Source: G965199725 sp965199725
GTDB taxonomy: Bacteria; Pseudomonadota; Gammaproteobacteria; Nitrosococcales; Methylophagaceae
Direction of reading: 5' to 3'
DNA length: 64,000 bases
Assembly: GCA_965199725.1 (NCBI GenBank)
Contig: OZ241321.1
Coordinates: 744,001 to 808,000 of the forward strand
Under the pieces are notes generated by a model. The model was not told the origin of the DNA and ran no database searches. It saw only the letters and a list, made by a program, of their open reading frames with translations. Below, piece by piece: positions 55,838 to 64,000 of the stretch (within the stretch, counting starts at the first letter, position 1; each line of letters begins with the position of its first letter). The translations under genes and the position numbers were made by a program.

Positions 55838-57973
55838 ATGATAAACAAACAGTTCGCAATGGCTGATCAATATTCACAATGGCTATTCAGAAGGCTAAGC
55901 ATGGCTATAACCATGCTTAGCCTCTCTTTATCACCTATAGCTATAGTATCAGCGGCTGCATTACAATCCATTGATTACAATTCTTCATCTGCAGATGAAG
56001 TTGAAATAACGGCAACTTTTTCAGAGTCTATTGACGAACCAAACAGTTTTTCAATTGATGATCCTGCCAGAATTGTGCTGGATTTTGGTGGCGTACAAAG
56101 CGAACTGGGCAAGAGCCCGCAAGTAATCAATATGGGAGTTACTCGCAGTGTTTCTGCCGTTGAGGTTGGTGATCGTACCCGTATAATTGTTAATTTATTG
56201 CAAGGCACGCCTTACAGCATAGAGCATGATGATAATATCGTTAAATTAGTTATTGAGAATCAGATTATTACCAGCGATTATGGCACACGGGAAGTAACTG
56301 GGATTGATTTTAATCGGAGCGATAACAACGAAGCAAAATTGACGATTTCGGTAAGTGATGACGGTGCCGTTCTTGATGTCAATCAGGATAAGAACAATAT
56401 TATTGTCAATTTGATAGGCACATCATTGCCAGAACACCTTCGTCGTCGTCTGGATGTCATTGACTTTGAAACACCAGTACAAATGATTGACAGTGATCAG
56501 ATTGGTGACAGCACACAATTAATATTATCAGCTAAGGGACAATTTGAACATTCTGCTTACCAGTCAGATAACATACTGGTGATTGAGGTTAAGCCTATAA
56601 GTCAGCAGAGTCAAACAACTGGTCAAGAAGATAGATTCGGCTATAAAGGTGAAAAATTATCGCTTAATTTCCAGAATATTGAAGTGAGAGCAGTATTAAT
56701 GTTGTTAGCTGATTTTACTGGTCTTAACCTAGTAACCAGCGATACGGTACAGGGGAATATTACATTGCGTCTTAAGAACGTGCCATGGGATCAGGCAATG
56801 GATATTATCCTGAAAACAAAAGGCTTAGCGATGCGTAAAAAAGGTAGCATTATGCTCGTTGCGCCAGCATCAGAAATAGCAGCGCAGGAACGCCAGGAGC
56901 TGGAATCTCAGAAACAGCTTGCTGAACTGGAACCTCTTTATTCTGAACTGTTTCGGATAAACTTTGCCAAGGCAGAAGATCTTGCTGCTATTATCACCAA
57001 ACAACATAATAGTAGCGGCGCACAATCAGAATCAGCGAGCAACGAAATAACAGGGTTTATATCAGGGCGAGGTAGTGTTACTGTTGATACGCGGACTAAT
57101 TCGTTATTAATTCGCGATACCGCAGTTCAGTTGGCTGAAGTAAAAAAATTGATAGAATCCTTGGATATAGCAATCCGTCAGGTACTAATTAAATCTAGAA
57201 TTGTGGTTGCCAATGATGACTTTGCCAAAGATCTGGGTGTCAGGCTTGGAGGACGTGCCAAGAGGGTTCGTAGTGGTAGCACAGGTTACCTGGGAGGGTC
57301 ATTAAACGCTAACAGGACAGTCTACAATAATGATATAGATATAGCAAAAGGGGGGGAAGGCGATAAAAACATAGGGAGCGAAGATAGCCTGAACATTAGT
57401 ATGCCAGTGACAAAAGCAGGTGCAGGCAGATTTGCAATGACGATAGTCAGAACACCATTCCAATTCCTTGAGCTGGAGCTATCAGCCTTACAAACAGAAG
57501 GCAAAGGCGAGGTCGTCTCCAGTCCACATGTCATTACTTCTGATCAGCAAACAGCGAGTATTAAGCAAGGTGTTGAAATACCCTATCAGGAAGCAACATC
57601 CAGTGGTGCGACATCAACGTCATTTAAAGAAGCTACATTAAAACTGGAAGTCACCCCCCAAATTACGCCAGATGATCATTTGGTGCTGGATTTGAAAATC
57701 AATAAAGATTCAGTCGGCGCGGTAGTGAATAATGTCCCCAGCATTAACAAGCAGGAGGTGGAAACCCAGGTCATCGTTAATAATGGCGAGACAGTAGTAC
57801 TTGGTGGTATCTTTGAAAAAGAAGATTCATCTAATGTCAAAAAAATACCTTGGTTAGGTGATCTACCTTATCTTGGTAGAGTGTTCAAAAGTAGTGTCAA
57901 AGTTAATGACAAAAAAGAAGTGTTAGTTTTTGTTACGCCACAGATTGTTGAAGAGAGCTTAAACAATCTTTAA
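55838..57973 (+). CDS. pilQ: Type IV pilus secretin PilQ
   Basis: 711 residues from the ATG at 55838, chosen for its AGAGG; an upstream TTG would overlap pilP. A signal peptide ends near VSAAA. Two AMIN domains (about 40-250) bind peptidoglycan. An STN/N0 domain (LSLNFQNIEVRAVLMLLADF) is followed by an N1 domain and the secretin pore (GEVVSSPHVITSDQQTASIK, then VVLGGIFEKE and PWLGDLPYLGRVFKS). It is the outer-membrane gate for the pilus. Confidence 0.96.
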   Translation: MINKQFAMADQYSQWLFRRLSMAITMLSLSLSPIAIVSAAALQSIDYNSSSADEVEITATFSESIDEPNSFSIDDPARIVLDFGGVQSELGKSPQVINMGVTRSVSAVEVGDRTRIIVNLLQGTPYSIEHDDNIVKLVIENQIITSDYGTREVTGIDFNRSDNNEAKLTISVSDDGAVLDVNQDKNNIIVNLIGTSLPEHLRRRLDVIDFETPVQMIDSDQIGDSTQLILSAKGQFEHSAYQSDNILVIEVKPISQQSQTTGQEDRFGYKGEKLSLNFQNIEVRAVLMLLADFTGLNLVTSDTVQGNITLRLKNVPWDQAMDIILKTKGLAMRKKGSIMLVAPASEIAAQERQELESQKQLAELEPLYSELFRINFAKAEDLAAIITKQHNSSGAQSESASNEITGFISGRGSVTVDTRTNSLLIRDTAVQLAEVKKLIESLDIAIRQVLIKSRIVVANDDFAKDLGVRLGGRAKRVRSGSTGYLGGSLNANRTVYNNDIDIAKGGEGDKNIGSEDSLNISMPVTKAGAGRFAMTIVRTPFQFLELELSALQTEGKGEVVSSPHVITSDQQTASIKQGVEIPYQEATSSGATSTSFKEATLKLEVTPQITPDDHLVLDLKINKDSVGAVVNNVPSINKQEVETQVIVNNGETVVLGGIFEKEDSSNVKKIPWLGDLPYLGRVFKSSVKVNDKKEVLVFVTPQIVEESLNNL

Positions 57974-57982
57974 AGTACTTCT

Positions 57983-58567
57983 GTGAAGCACTACAAAGAG
58001 AGGGATATCGCCAAAATTGGCTCTGTCGCCCGAGGGGTGAAAGCCAATGATATATCGGGGAATATTTTTTTGGTTGGGCCCATGGGCACAGGAAAGTCAA
58101 CTGTAGGTAAACGGCTGGCAGAAGTCTTAGGTTATCATTTTTATGATAGTGATAAAGAAATCGAAAAACGTGCAGGGGTTTCTATTTCATGGATATTTGA
58201 AATGGAAGGGGAAGCTAGATTTAGATCGCGAGAACGAAAAATACTTGCCGAGTTAACAAGACAAAGAAATATTGTCCTCGCTACTGGTGGTGGTACAGTT
58301 TTAGACGAAGAAAATAGACAGCAGTTGCGTTCATACGGCCATACTGTTTACTTATACTCCTCAGTTGAGCAGCTATGCCGCCGAACGGCTAAAGACAAAA
58401 ACAGACCATTACTGAAACTTAAAAACAGGAAACAGCAGATTGAACGATTGTTGCTACAACGAAGCCAGCTATATCATGATGTCGCAGATATAGAGTTACA
58501 TACAGGCGAACAATCAATTCAACATATTGTAGCTGATTTAATGAACAAGTTGAAAGAGCTGATCTAA
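57983..58567 (+). CDS. aroK: Shikimate kinase
   Basis: 194 residues with a GTG start, about 20 longer than most AroK proteins at the N-terminus; a GTG at 58037 would remove 18 residues but lacks a spaced ribosome site. Walker A LVGPMGTGKSTVGKRLAE, the substrate Asp in FYDSDKEIEKRAG, ATGGGTVLDEENR and the lid Arg in KDKNRPLLKLK are present. It phosphorylates shikimate. It follows pilQ by nine bases, the normal order pilQ-aroK-aroB. Confidence 0.94.
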   Translation: MKHYKERDIAKIGSVARGVKANDISGNIFLVGPMGTGKSTVGKRLAEVLGYHFYDSDKEIEKRAGVSISWIFEMEGEARFRSRERKILAELTRQRNIVLATGGGTVLDEENRQQLRSYGHTVYLYSSVEQLCRRTAKDKNRPLLKLKNRKQQIERLLLQRSQLYHDVADIELHTGEQSIQHIVADLMNKLKELI

Positions 58568-58587
58568 TAGCGTTATCATACAAAATA

Positions 58588-59658
58588 TTGCATGTGTCGC
58601 TAGGTGAACGTAGCTACCCGATTTATATTGGGAGCGGGCTGCTTTCTTGTGCTGAGTTACTGCATCCCCATATAGCAAACGAAGAAGCGCTGGTTGTTAC
58701 CAATACAACCATTGCACCTATCTATCTGCAACAAGTGCTTGCTTTATTAACTGGTTATCGTTATCAGTCTGTTGTTTTGCCGGACGGCGAAGCATACAAA
58801 AATCTGGATGTACTAAATACTATTTTTGACGCATTATTAGCCAATAATTTTTCCCGTCAGGTAACGATAATTGCATTAGGTGGTGGCGTGATAGGTGACA
58901 TGGCTGGATTTGCTGCAGCGAGCTACCAGCGTGGTGTCCCCTTTATTCAAATCCCAACAACGCTACTTGCACAGGTAGACTCGTCAGTGGGAGGAAAAAC
59001 AGCGGTTAATCATGTTTTAGGTAAAAATATGATTGGCGCATTTTACCAGCCACAATGCGTCATTGTTGATACAGACACCCTTGATACCTTAGAAGACAGA
59101 CAGATTTCGTCTGGATTAGCTGAAGTAATTAAATATGGTTTAATTAGCGATCGCATCTTTTTTAGTTGGCTAGAAAAAAGTATAACAAAATTAAGACAGC
59201 GCGATGGCAAATCATTAACTAAAGCAATTACCCATTCATGTCAGAATAAAGCAGATATTGTTGCTGATGATGAATTAGAGCATGGCAGGAGAGCCATACT
59301 CAATCTTGGGCATACATTTGGTCATGCAATAGAAACAGCGACAAGATACGACCAATGGCTCCATGGTGAAGCCATTGCAGCAGGTATGATGATGGCATCT
59401 GACTTATCATATCGTGTAGGGTGGCTGAACAATCAGTCGGTTGCACGTATTAAACATACATTAATTGCCGCAGGCTTGCCCGTGACAGGACCAACAAACA
59501 TGCCAACTGATGAGTTCATGAAGTTGATGTCAGTGGATAAAAAAGTACGGGGTGGCCGTATCCGCTTAGTGTTGTTAAAAGAGATAGGTCAGTCTGTTAT
59601 CAGTGACGAATATGGCAAAGATAAACTAATCGCTACCTTGGAAGCTTTTCAGCAGTAG
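58588..59658 (+). CDS. aroB: 3-dehydroquinate synthase
   Basis: 356 residues. No ATG suits the start; TTG at 58588 (or GTG at 58594) puts HVSLGERSYPIYIGSG at the N-terminus as usual. NAD and substrate motifs: IALGGGVIGDMAGFAA and IPTTLLAQVDSSVGGKTAVN. Zinc ligands: NLGHTFGHAIE and WLHGEAIAAGM. It is the second step of the aromatic pathway, whose chorismate product feeds PabB encoded just downstream on the other strand. Confidence 0.95.
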   Translation: MHVSLGERSYPIYIGSGLLSCAELLHPHIANEEALVVTNTTIAPIYLQQVLALLTGYRYQSVVLPDGEAYKNLDVLNTIFDALLANNFSRQVTIIALGGGVIGDMAGFAAASYQRGVPFIQIPTTLLAQVDSSVGGKTAVNHVLGKNMIGAFYQPQCVIVDTDTLDTLEDRQISSGLAEVIKYGLISDRIFFSWLEKSITKLRQRDGKSLTKAITHSCQNKADIVADDELEHGRRAILNLGHTFGHAIETATRYDQWLHGEAIAAGMMMASDLSYRVGWLNNQSVARIKHTLIAAGLPVTGPTNMPTDEFMKLMSVDKKVRGGRIRLVLLKEIGQSVISDEYGKDKLIATLEAFQQ

Positions 59659-59699
59659 CCTGATGCTTTTTACTATATCTGATATCGTGGCTAAATTAG

Positions 59700-60299
59700 T
59701 CAAGGTAACAAAAGAGTGTAGTTTTTGTCAGCCAATCTTTTTTCATTGAAAAGCGCCGGATGATTTGCTGGTATAATCTGGCTATCAACTGGCCTTTTCA
59801 TAAAAAGTGATTTAAAGCCGTTATCAATAATACCCAAATCAGTCAGTCTGGAAATAGACCTTGAGTCAATCTCTGTACGTTTAACTAAAATAAGCTGGCT
59901 AGCGGTTAATGTATTAGCCAGCCACAACGCCAAACTATCAGCACTAACATCCCAGCTATGAGCTAATTCCTTTTGTGCCAATAAAGCGTTATCAGGCAAC
60001 CACACTGACAGATCTGCAGGATGGTTTTGCTGGTTAACCGATAATTGAAAGGTCTGGCATTGAGCACAGAGACCAGTAATTAAAAGGCCAAACTGGACCA
60101 TAGCAAGAATGGCCATGTGATGCGCATAACTATCGTCAAAGCGGTGATGCTTCTGCGCACTGCGCACCTCATCTGCAAAAGGGCCGCCGCCAGGGACAAT
60201 CATCACAGGGTGCTGCTGCGTATATTCGCCAAGTCTGACTAGCCAACGCTTTAAATCATTGGTATAGCAAAGATTGCCGCCTAACTTTACTACAGTCAT
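59700..60299 (-). CDS. Amino-acid-kinase family protein, MfnE-like (C1-cofactor synthesis)
   Basis: 199 residues. TVVKLGGNLC and VMIVPGGGPFADEVRSAQ are the phosphate-binding motifs of the amino-acid-kinase fold; ILVKRTEIDSR follows. It belongs to the short branch that contains MfnE, the kinase of the furan moiety of methanofuran. In methylotrophs these genes lie with the tetrahydromethanopterin genes. It overlaps the pabB stop by four bases, so the operon ends here. Confidence 0.8.
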   Translation of the reverse strand: MTVVKLGGNLCYTNDLKRWLVRLGEYTQQHPVMIVPGGGPFADEVRSAQKHHRFDDSYAHHMAILAMVQFGLLITGLCAQCQTFQLSVNQQNHPADLSVWLPDNALLAQKELAHSWDVSADSLALWLANTLTASQLILVKRTEIDSRSISRLTDLGIIDNGFKSLFMKRPVDSQIIPANHPALFNEKRLADKNYTLLLP

Positions 60300-61693
60300 A
60301 GCTGGTTAAACCTGTCAATCAACGCTAGCATAGCAGCCGCCTTATCATGGATCTCTTTATACTCATCATCAATCCGTGAATCAGAGACAACGCCGCCGCC
60401 AGCCCAGAAGCGTAAACAATTATCACTATATACCAGAGTACGAATTAAGATATTGCTGTCCATATCACCATTAAAACCAAGATAGGCAATACTGCCACAA
60501 TAAGCACCTCGACGATTAGGTTCAAGTTCTTCAATAATTTCCATTGCACGCATTTTTGGTGCGCCAGTAATCGAACCGCCTGGAAAACAAGATCGCAATA
60601 AAGATATAGCATCCTGGTTATCGGACAAAACACCTGTAATTGTGCTAACCAAATGATGCACGCTAGCACAGGATTGTAGTGAAAACAGTGCCGGAACTTT
60701 GATTGATCCAGTTACACAAACTTTGCCCAGGTCATTACGTAATAAATCAACAATCATTAAATTCTCAGCCTGGTCTTTGCTGCTATTAACCAATATCTTA
60801 GCCAGCGTGTGATCATCATTGTCATCATCAAGATTGCGGCGACACGTCCCCTTAATCGGTCTTGTCTCTACGCAATTATCCTGCACTTGCAACAATCGCT
60901 CCGGTGACGAACTTATTAAGGTAACATAGCAGGTTGCAAAAAAAGCAGAGAAAGGCGCTGGATTATATTGGCGCAACCATTTATACGCTACCCATGGGTC
61001 ACCATAAGCATGAACTGTAAACCGTTTAGCAAGATTGACCTGATAACAATCACCTTCGCTGATATATTCTTGGATTCTAGCAAACGCATGCTGATATTGC
61101 TTGAATATGAAATTAGATGCTACCTTACCTGCTGTCTTAAATGCCAAGGGGCGTGCACATTTTAATGTGGATAGCTGAGCAACGATTGTTGACCAATTGT
61201 TGTGAGTTTTATCATTAAGCCCAAAGCTGGCAAACCAACACTGGTGATTTTGATGATCGGTAATAATCGCCCAGTCGTAAATACCGATGACCATATCAGG
61301 AACATGTTCATTATCTTGTGTCAAAACTGGCATGAATTCAATGCGCCGCGCTAAATCATAGGCAAAATAACCGATCGCGCCACCACAAAAAGGCAAGTCA
61401 GTCTCCATCTTATTAATCTGGCGTTGCAACGGCTTAAGCACAGACCGCAACAACTCAAAAGGATCGGCAACAGATCGACGTAACTGACCATTCTGATACT
61501 TAATCGTTGTTGTGTCACCAGCACTGACGATAGTGATAAAAGGATCGGCGGCAATGATATCAAAACGTGCATTGTCTGCATGCACATTAGCGCTATCTAA
61601 AAAGACAGGCCATTTATTGTGGCGGACAGCCTCAAAATAAGGACTACTGTCTTTATAGTAAGGTAACTGGGTACAGAGACAAGGCAACTTCAT
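60296..61693 (-). CDS. pabB: Aminodeoxychorismate synthase component I
   Basis: 465 residues of the chorismate-binding family. The Lys in VETRPIKGTCRRN marks PabB rather than TrpE. SCFPGGSITGAPKMRAMEII and RRGAYCGSIAYLGF are further signatures, and FWAGGGVVSDSRIDDEY closes the active site. With PabA it makes aminodeoxychorismate for p-aminobenzoate, a precursor of folate and of tetrahydromethanopterin. It lies nine bases after the MfnF-like gene and overlaps the MfnE-like gene, so it appears to be co-expressed with C1-cofactor genes. Confidence 0.93.
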   Translation of the reverse strand: MKLPCLCTQLPYYKDSSPYFEAVRHNKWPVFLDSANVHADNARFDIIAADPFITIVSAGDTTTIKYQNGQLRRSVADPFELLRSVLKPLQRQINKMETDLPFCGGAIGYFAYDLARRIEFMPVLTQDNEHVPDMVIGIYDWAIITDHQNHQCWFASFGLNDKTHNNWSTIVAQLSTLKCARPLAFKTAGKVASNFIFKQYQHAFARIQEYISEGDCYQVNLAKRFTVHAYGDPWVAYKWLRQYNPAPFSAFFATCYVTLISSSPERLLQVQDNCVETRPIKGTCRRNLDDDNDDHTLAKILVNSSKDQAENLMIVDLLRNDLGKVCVTGSIKVPALFSLQSCASVHHLVSTITGVLSDNQDAISLLRSCFPGGSITGAPKMRAMEIIEELEPNRRGAYCGSIAYLGFNGDMDSNILIRTLVYSDNCLRFWAGGGVVSDSRIDDEYKEIHDKAAAMLALIDRFNQL

Positions 61694-61702
61694 CAGACTA
61701 TT

Positions 61703-62752
61703 TTACGACAACCGCTGCTGGGCCAAAAGCGCAACAGCGACAGCAGGCGCATGATCAGCTGCGCTAGGTATTGGTGGTGACGAAACAAGTGTATCAAAAT
61801 TCTGATAAGGACGGCTAAAGCGTTCACTGCATTCCTGCGCAATGAATCGACCAATACCCGCTCCTATAATGGGCGCGTCAGCAAAAATACCTGAGTGCAA
61901 TGACAACACACGAGATACTGCGTTAGAGATAATCTGTATCTGCCTCCGAGTAAACCATAATGCTAACTGCTGCCAATGTGAATAAGGTGCCTGGTTAGCA
62001 TCAGTGCCCAGTAGTCTAGCAATACGGTTAATACAGTTGTCAGCTTGCCATGACCGCCCATCAGCACTGCTATCGTCAATCATGTCTGGTGAAAGATAAC
62101 CTAACATGCACCAGCAGTCACCTGTGGTCGCAAAAACCTCAGCGGCAAGACCAATATCAACACCATCAAATAGCACGCTATCAGCAAGCGCAATAAGCGG
62201 TGTCCTGACAACGCCAGTATAAAGTAACTCCCGACTGATTTGCCGCTGATGATCAGTATAGGCAGTGGGCAATGCTCTGCTCTGCTTGATGGCAATAATG
62301 TCACATGTTGTACTGCCAATATCAATAAATAACCCACTTTCAACTTTAGTTGCCGCCAAGCTGGCACTCGCCTGCCAATTTCGTGACGCAACTACTAACC
62401 ACTGCTTTTTTGCAGCTCGCACAGACAACCAACCACTGTCACCAGCATAAACAACGATCTTGTTGTCAGGTACATATCTGGCGATGCAGTCCAAAATTTC
62501 ACCAACACCAGACGCGCGATTAGCAAATATATCAACGAGTTCACCGGTCATAGTAATCGCAGCAGTATCACTATGATTGTTTAATAAATGCTGGACACGT
62601 TGAATTGTCTCCTCTAAACGATTGATGCCTTGCCAGAGTGGACAGGCAACCTGCACAACATCAATAATATTGCCTTGCTGATCGCAACGCGCAGCTTTAA
62701 GGTGTGCGCCGCCTATATCCCAACCGGTAATCAAAGCGCGGTGAGCGCTCAT
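61703..62752 (-). CDS. Hydantoinase/oxoprolinase family, H4MPT-linked C1 transfer pathway protein (MfnF-like)
   Basis: 349 residues with an actin-like ATPase fold: GWDIGGAHLKAARCD, TMTGELVDIFANRASGV, GLFIDIGSTTCDIIAI and IIGAGIGRFIAQE. This matches the family annotated as 'probable H4MPT-linked C1 transfer pathway protein', which includes MfnF of methanofuran synthesis. It overlaps the ATP-grasp gene upstream by four bases (ATGA). Confidence 0.88.
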   Translation of the reverse strand: MSAHRALITGWDIGGAHLKAARCDQQGNIIDVVQVACPLWQGINRLEETIQRVQHLLNNHSDTAAITMTGELVDIFANRASGVGEILDCIARYVPDNKIVVYAGDSGWLSVRAAKKQWLVVASRNWQASASLAATKVESGLFIDIGSTTCDIIAIKQSRALPTAYTDHQRQISRELLYTGVVRTPLIALADSVLFDGVDIGLAAEVFATTGDCWCMLGYLSPDMIDDSSADGRSWQADNCINRIARLLGTDANQAPYSHWQQLALWFTRRQIQIISNAVSRVLSLHSGIFADAPIIGAGIGRFIAQECSERFSRPYQNFDTLVSSPPIPSAADHAPAVAVALLAQQRLS

Positions 62753-63777
62753 AGGCTAATATCAACCTGCTGGCGTTGAGAGATAGCAGGTAAGGCATCT
62801 ATACCTTGGGATTTCATTGTTAATAACAAGGCAATTAGATTTAGGCTCAATGACCTGCCTACCCCAAGATAAGCACTTGTTAACCGAGGATTAATATCAA
62901 CAATAATCGGACCACCGGATCCCAGCACAATATCAATGCCAACAAAGCCCCACAAGCCCGGAATGGCCTGCTTGACTTGCTGTGCCAGACTGGTAGATTG
63001 GGATAAAGTAAGATAATGTGAGTCAAGATCATTCACCAGACAACCATGAAAAGTAAGCATATTATCGTTTTGCCTTATATATTGCCGGTTGATCGCCAAT
63101 ACTAATACATCAGCTTTTGATATCAAAAGTGATAAACTAAGCGCTATGCCTTCCACATAACCTTGTATCAAGGTTTGTCGTAGCACTTGCTCATCTTGCC
63201 ATAACAAATACTGCTCAAGTTGCGCTTTATCATTAAATATCAATGTATCAATGCAGCCTGCTCCGTCTACTGGTTTAACAATATAGCCATTTACCGCATC
63301 AAAAGATGCATTCTGCCATGCCTGAGCAGAACAACTAGGCGCAGCAGGTATAGCATGGTACTTAAGATGTTTATCACAATAAAGTTTATTGCTGGCAAGC
63401 ATAATTGCATCAAGCTGGCAGCCTAATATGACACTATCAAACGCCATAGCTTGCTGGTGTAACTGATATAAACTATTGTCTGTTTCTGGCGCAATAATCA
63501 AAACAGCGTCAGATTCAGCAAGACATTGCTGCCATAGTGACAGGTAGTTTTCTTTAGTTTCAACAATATGAATATAAACATCAGCATTATTATTGCCAAA
63601 ATTAATCAGCGGCAAACGTGAATCACGTAAAATAACAGGGTCAACCACCGCTAAACTGCAACATTCACGTAAAACGGCAAGCAACATTTCATTACCTTCG
63701 TGGATAATACTGTCAGCAGCAAGTGTATTGTCAATTAATGCGCCACTGGTAGTATGTTCGTAAACAAATAACTGCAT
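62749..63777 (-). CDS. ATP-grasp protein, MfnD-like (tyramine-glutamate ligase type)
   Basis: 342 residues from the ATG at 63777, which puts MQLFVYEHTTSGAL at the N-terminus, typical of this ATP-grasp family; longer starts would run into the divergent gene. Also visible: YIVKPVDGAGC (ATP-binding Lys), WGFVGIDIVLG and VDINPRLTSAYLGVGRSL (metal-binding Asp and Asn). MfnD joins glutamate to tyramine in methanofuran; in bacterial methylotrophs the substrate is probably related. First gene of the mfnD-mfnF-pabB-mfnE-like operon. Confidence 0.85.
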   Translation of the reverse strand: MQLFVYEHTTSGALIDNTLAADSIIHEGNEMLLAVLRECCSLAVVDPVILRDSRLPLINFGNNNADVYIHIVETKENYLSLWQQCLAESDAVLIIAPETDNSLYQLHQQAMAFDSVILGCQLDAIMLASNKLYCDKHLKYHAIPAAPSCSAQAWQNASFDAVNGYIVKPVDGAGCIDTLIFNDKAQLEQYLLWQDEQVLRQTLIQGYVEGIALSLSLLISKADVLVLAINRQYIRQNDNMLTFHGCLVNDLDSHYLTLSQSTSLAQQVKQAIPGLWGFVGIDIVLGSGGPIIVDINPRLTSAYLGVGRSLSLNLIALLLTMKSQGIDALPAISQRQQVDISL

Positions 63778-63801
63778 CAAACTAAAATTGCTTAAATAAA
63801 C

Positions 63802-64000
63802 GTGGAAATTATACCAGTCATTGATGTCATGAAAGGCATTGTCGTGCATGCTCATGGAGGCAAACGTAAAAACTATCAGGCGTTACAATCAACGCTGACT
63901 GTGCACACCTGCCCCCACCACGTAGTCGCTGATATAATTAAGTTTTACCCATTTAAAACGATATATATTGCTGATCTTGACGCAATATCCGGTCACATTT
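63802..64000 (+). CDS. HisA/HisF-related TIM-barrel protein, partial (C1-cofactor neighbourhood)
   Basis: The first 66 residues are present; the gene runs off the window. Starting at GTG, it reads VEIIPVIDVMKGIVVHAHGG and later YPFKTIYIADLDAISGHI, the strand-1 and strand-2 motifs of the HisA-like family found in archaea and in H4MPT-using methylotrophs. It diverges from the MfnD-like gene with only 24 bases between the two starts, so the promoters must overlap the coding ends. No ribosome site is obvious. Confidence 0.8.
   Translation, partial: MEIIPVIDVMKGIVVHAHGGKRKNYQALQSTLTVHTCPHHVVADIIKFYPFKTIYIADLDAISGHI

Overview
This window looks like the chromosome of an AT-leaning gammaproteobacterium that is probably methylotrophic, perhaps a methanotroph related to Methylococcales. 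The gammaproteobacterial signs are the gene orders lptB-lptA-lptC-kdsC-kdsD-caxA, fabA-fabB, miaB-phoH-ybeY-corC-lnt, and mrcA divergent from pilMNOPQ-aroK-aroB. The methylotrophy sign is the block at the right end. It has MfnD-, MfnF- and MfnE-like proteins of methanofuran/methylofuran synthesis, pabB for the p-aminobenzoate moiety of tetrahydromethanopterin, and a HisA-like protein of the same gene neighbourhood. No methanol or methane oxidation gene is in the window, so the lifestyle is an inference. No tRNA, rRNA, intact insertion sequence, prophage or CRISPR array was seen.

Layout. 0-4 kb is a surface region: a DUF2827 glycosyltransferase-like protein, a small secreted protein and a YadA-type trimeric autotransporter whose stalk is made of 84-bp in-frame repeats. 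4.1-9.6 kb is an iron-uptake module with Fur-box-like sites: DUF3325 and DUF3649-like membrane proteins, a PepSY protein, a TonB siderophore receptor and a PiuC-type dioxygenase. 9.7-19.3 kb handles exopolysaccharide. gmd and fcl make GDP-fucose on the plus strand. A seven-gene minus-strand operon follows: Ala-rich repeat protein, EpsL-like barrel, Wza, Wzc, CpsB, VpsP and O-antigen-ligase-like protein. 19.5-28.1 kb carries purU and envelope genes (lpt, kds, caxA, mlaA, fabB, fabA). LptA there carries an extra C-terminal SH3b domain.

28.3-41 kb is scattered housekeeping: zwf, an AlkB-like dioxygenase, ilvD, argA, rppH, a HAD phosphatase, gatB, gshA, a TauE/SafE-like protein and thyA. 42-49.1 kb is miaB-phoH-ybeY-corC-lnt-trkH and rpmE. 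50.5-59.7 kb is mrcA, the type IV pilus pilMNOPQ operon and aroKB. 59.7-64 kb is the C1-cofactor block.

The window also holds decayed genes. One is an M48-family metalloprotease remnant at about 49.26-50.49 kb, one is a methyltransferase-like remnant at about 30.6-31.4 kb, and a less certain one lies at 41.35-41.72 kb. These suggest ongoing gene loss. Together with the repeat-rich adhesin, exopolysaccharide and type IV pili, they fit a bacterium with a surface-attached or host-associated life, but that is inference.
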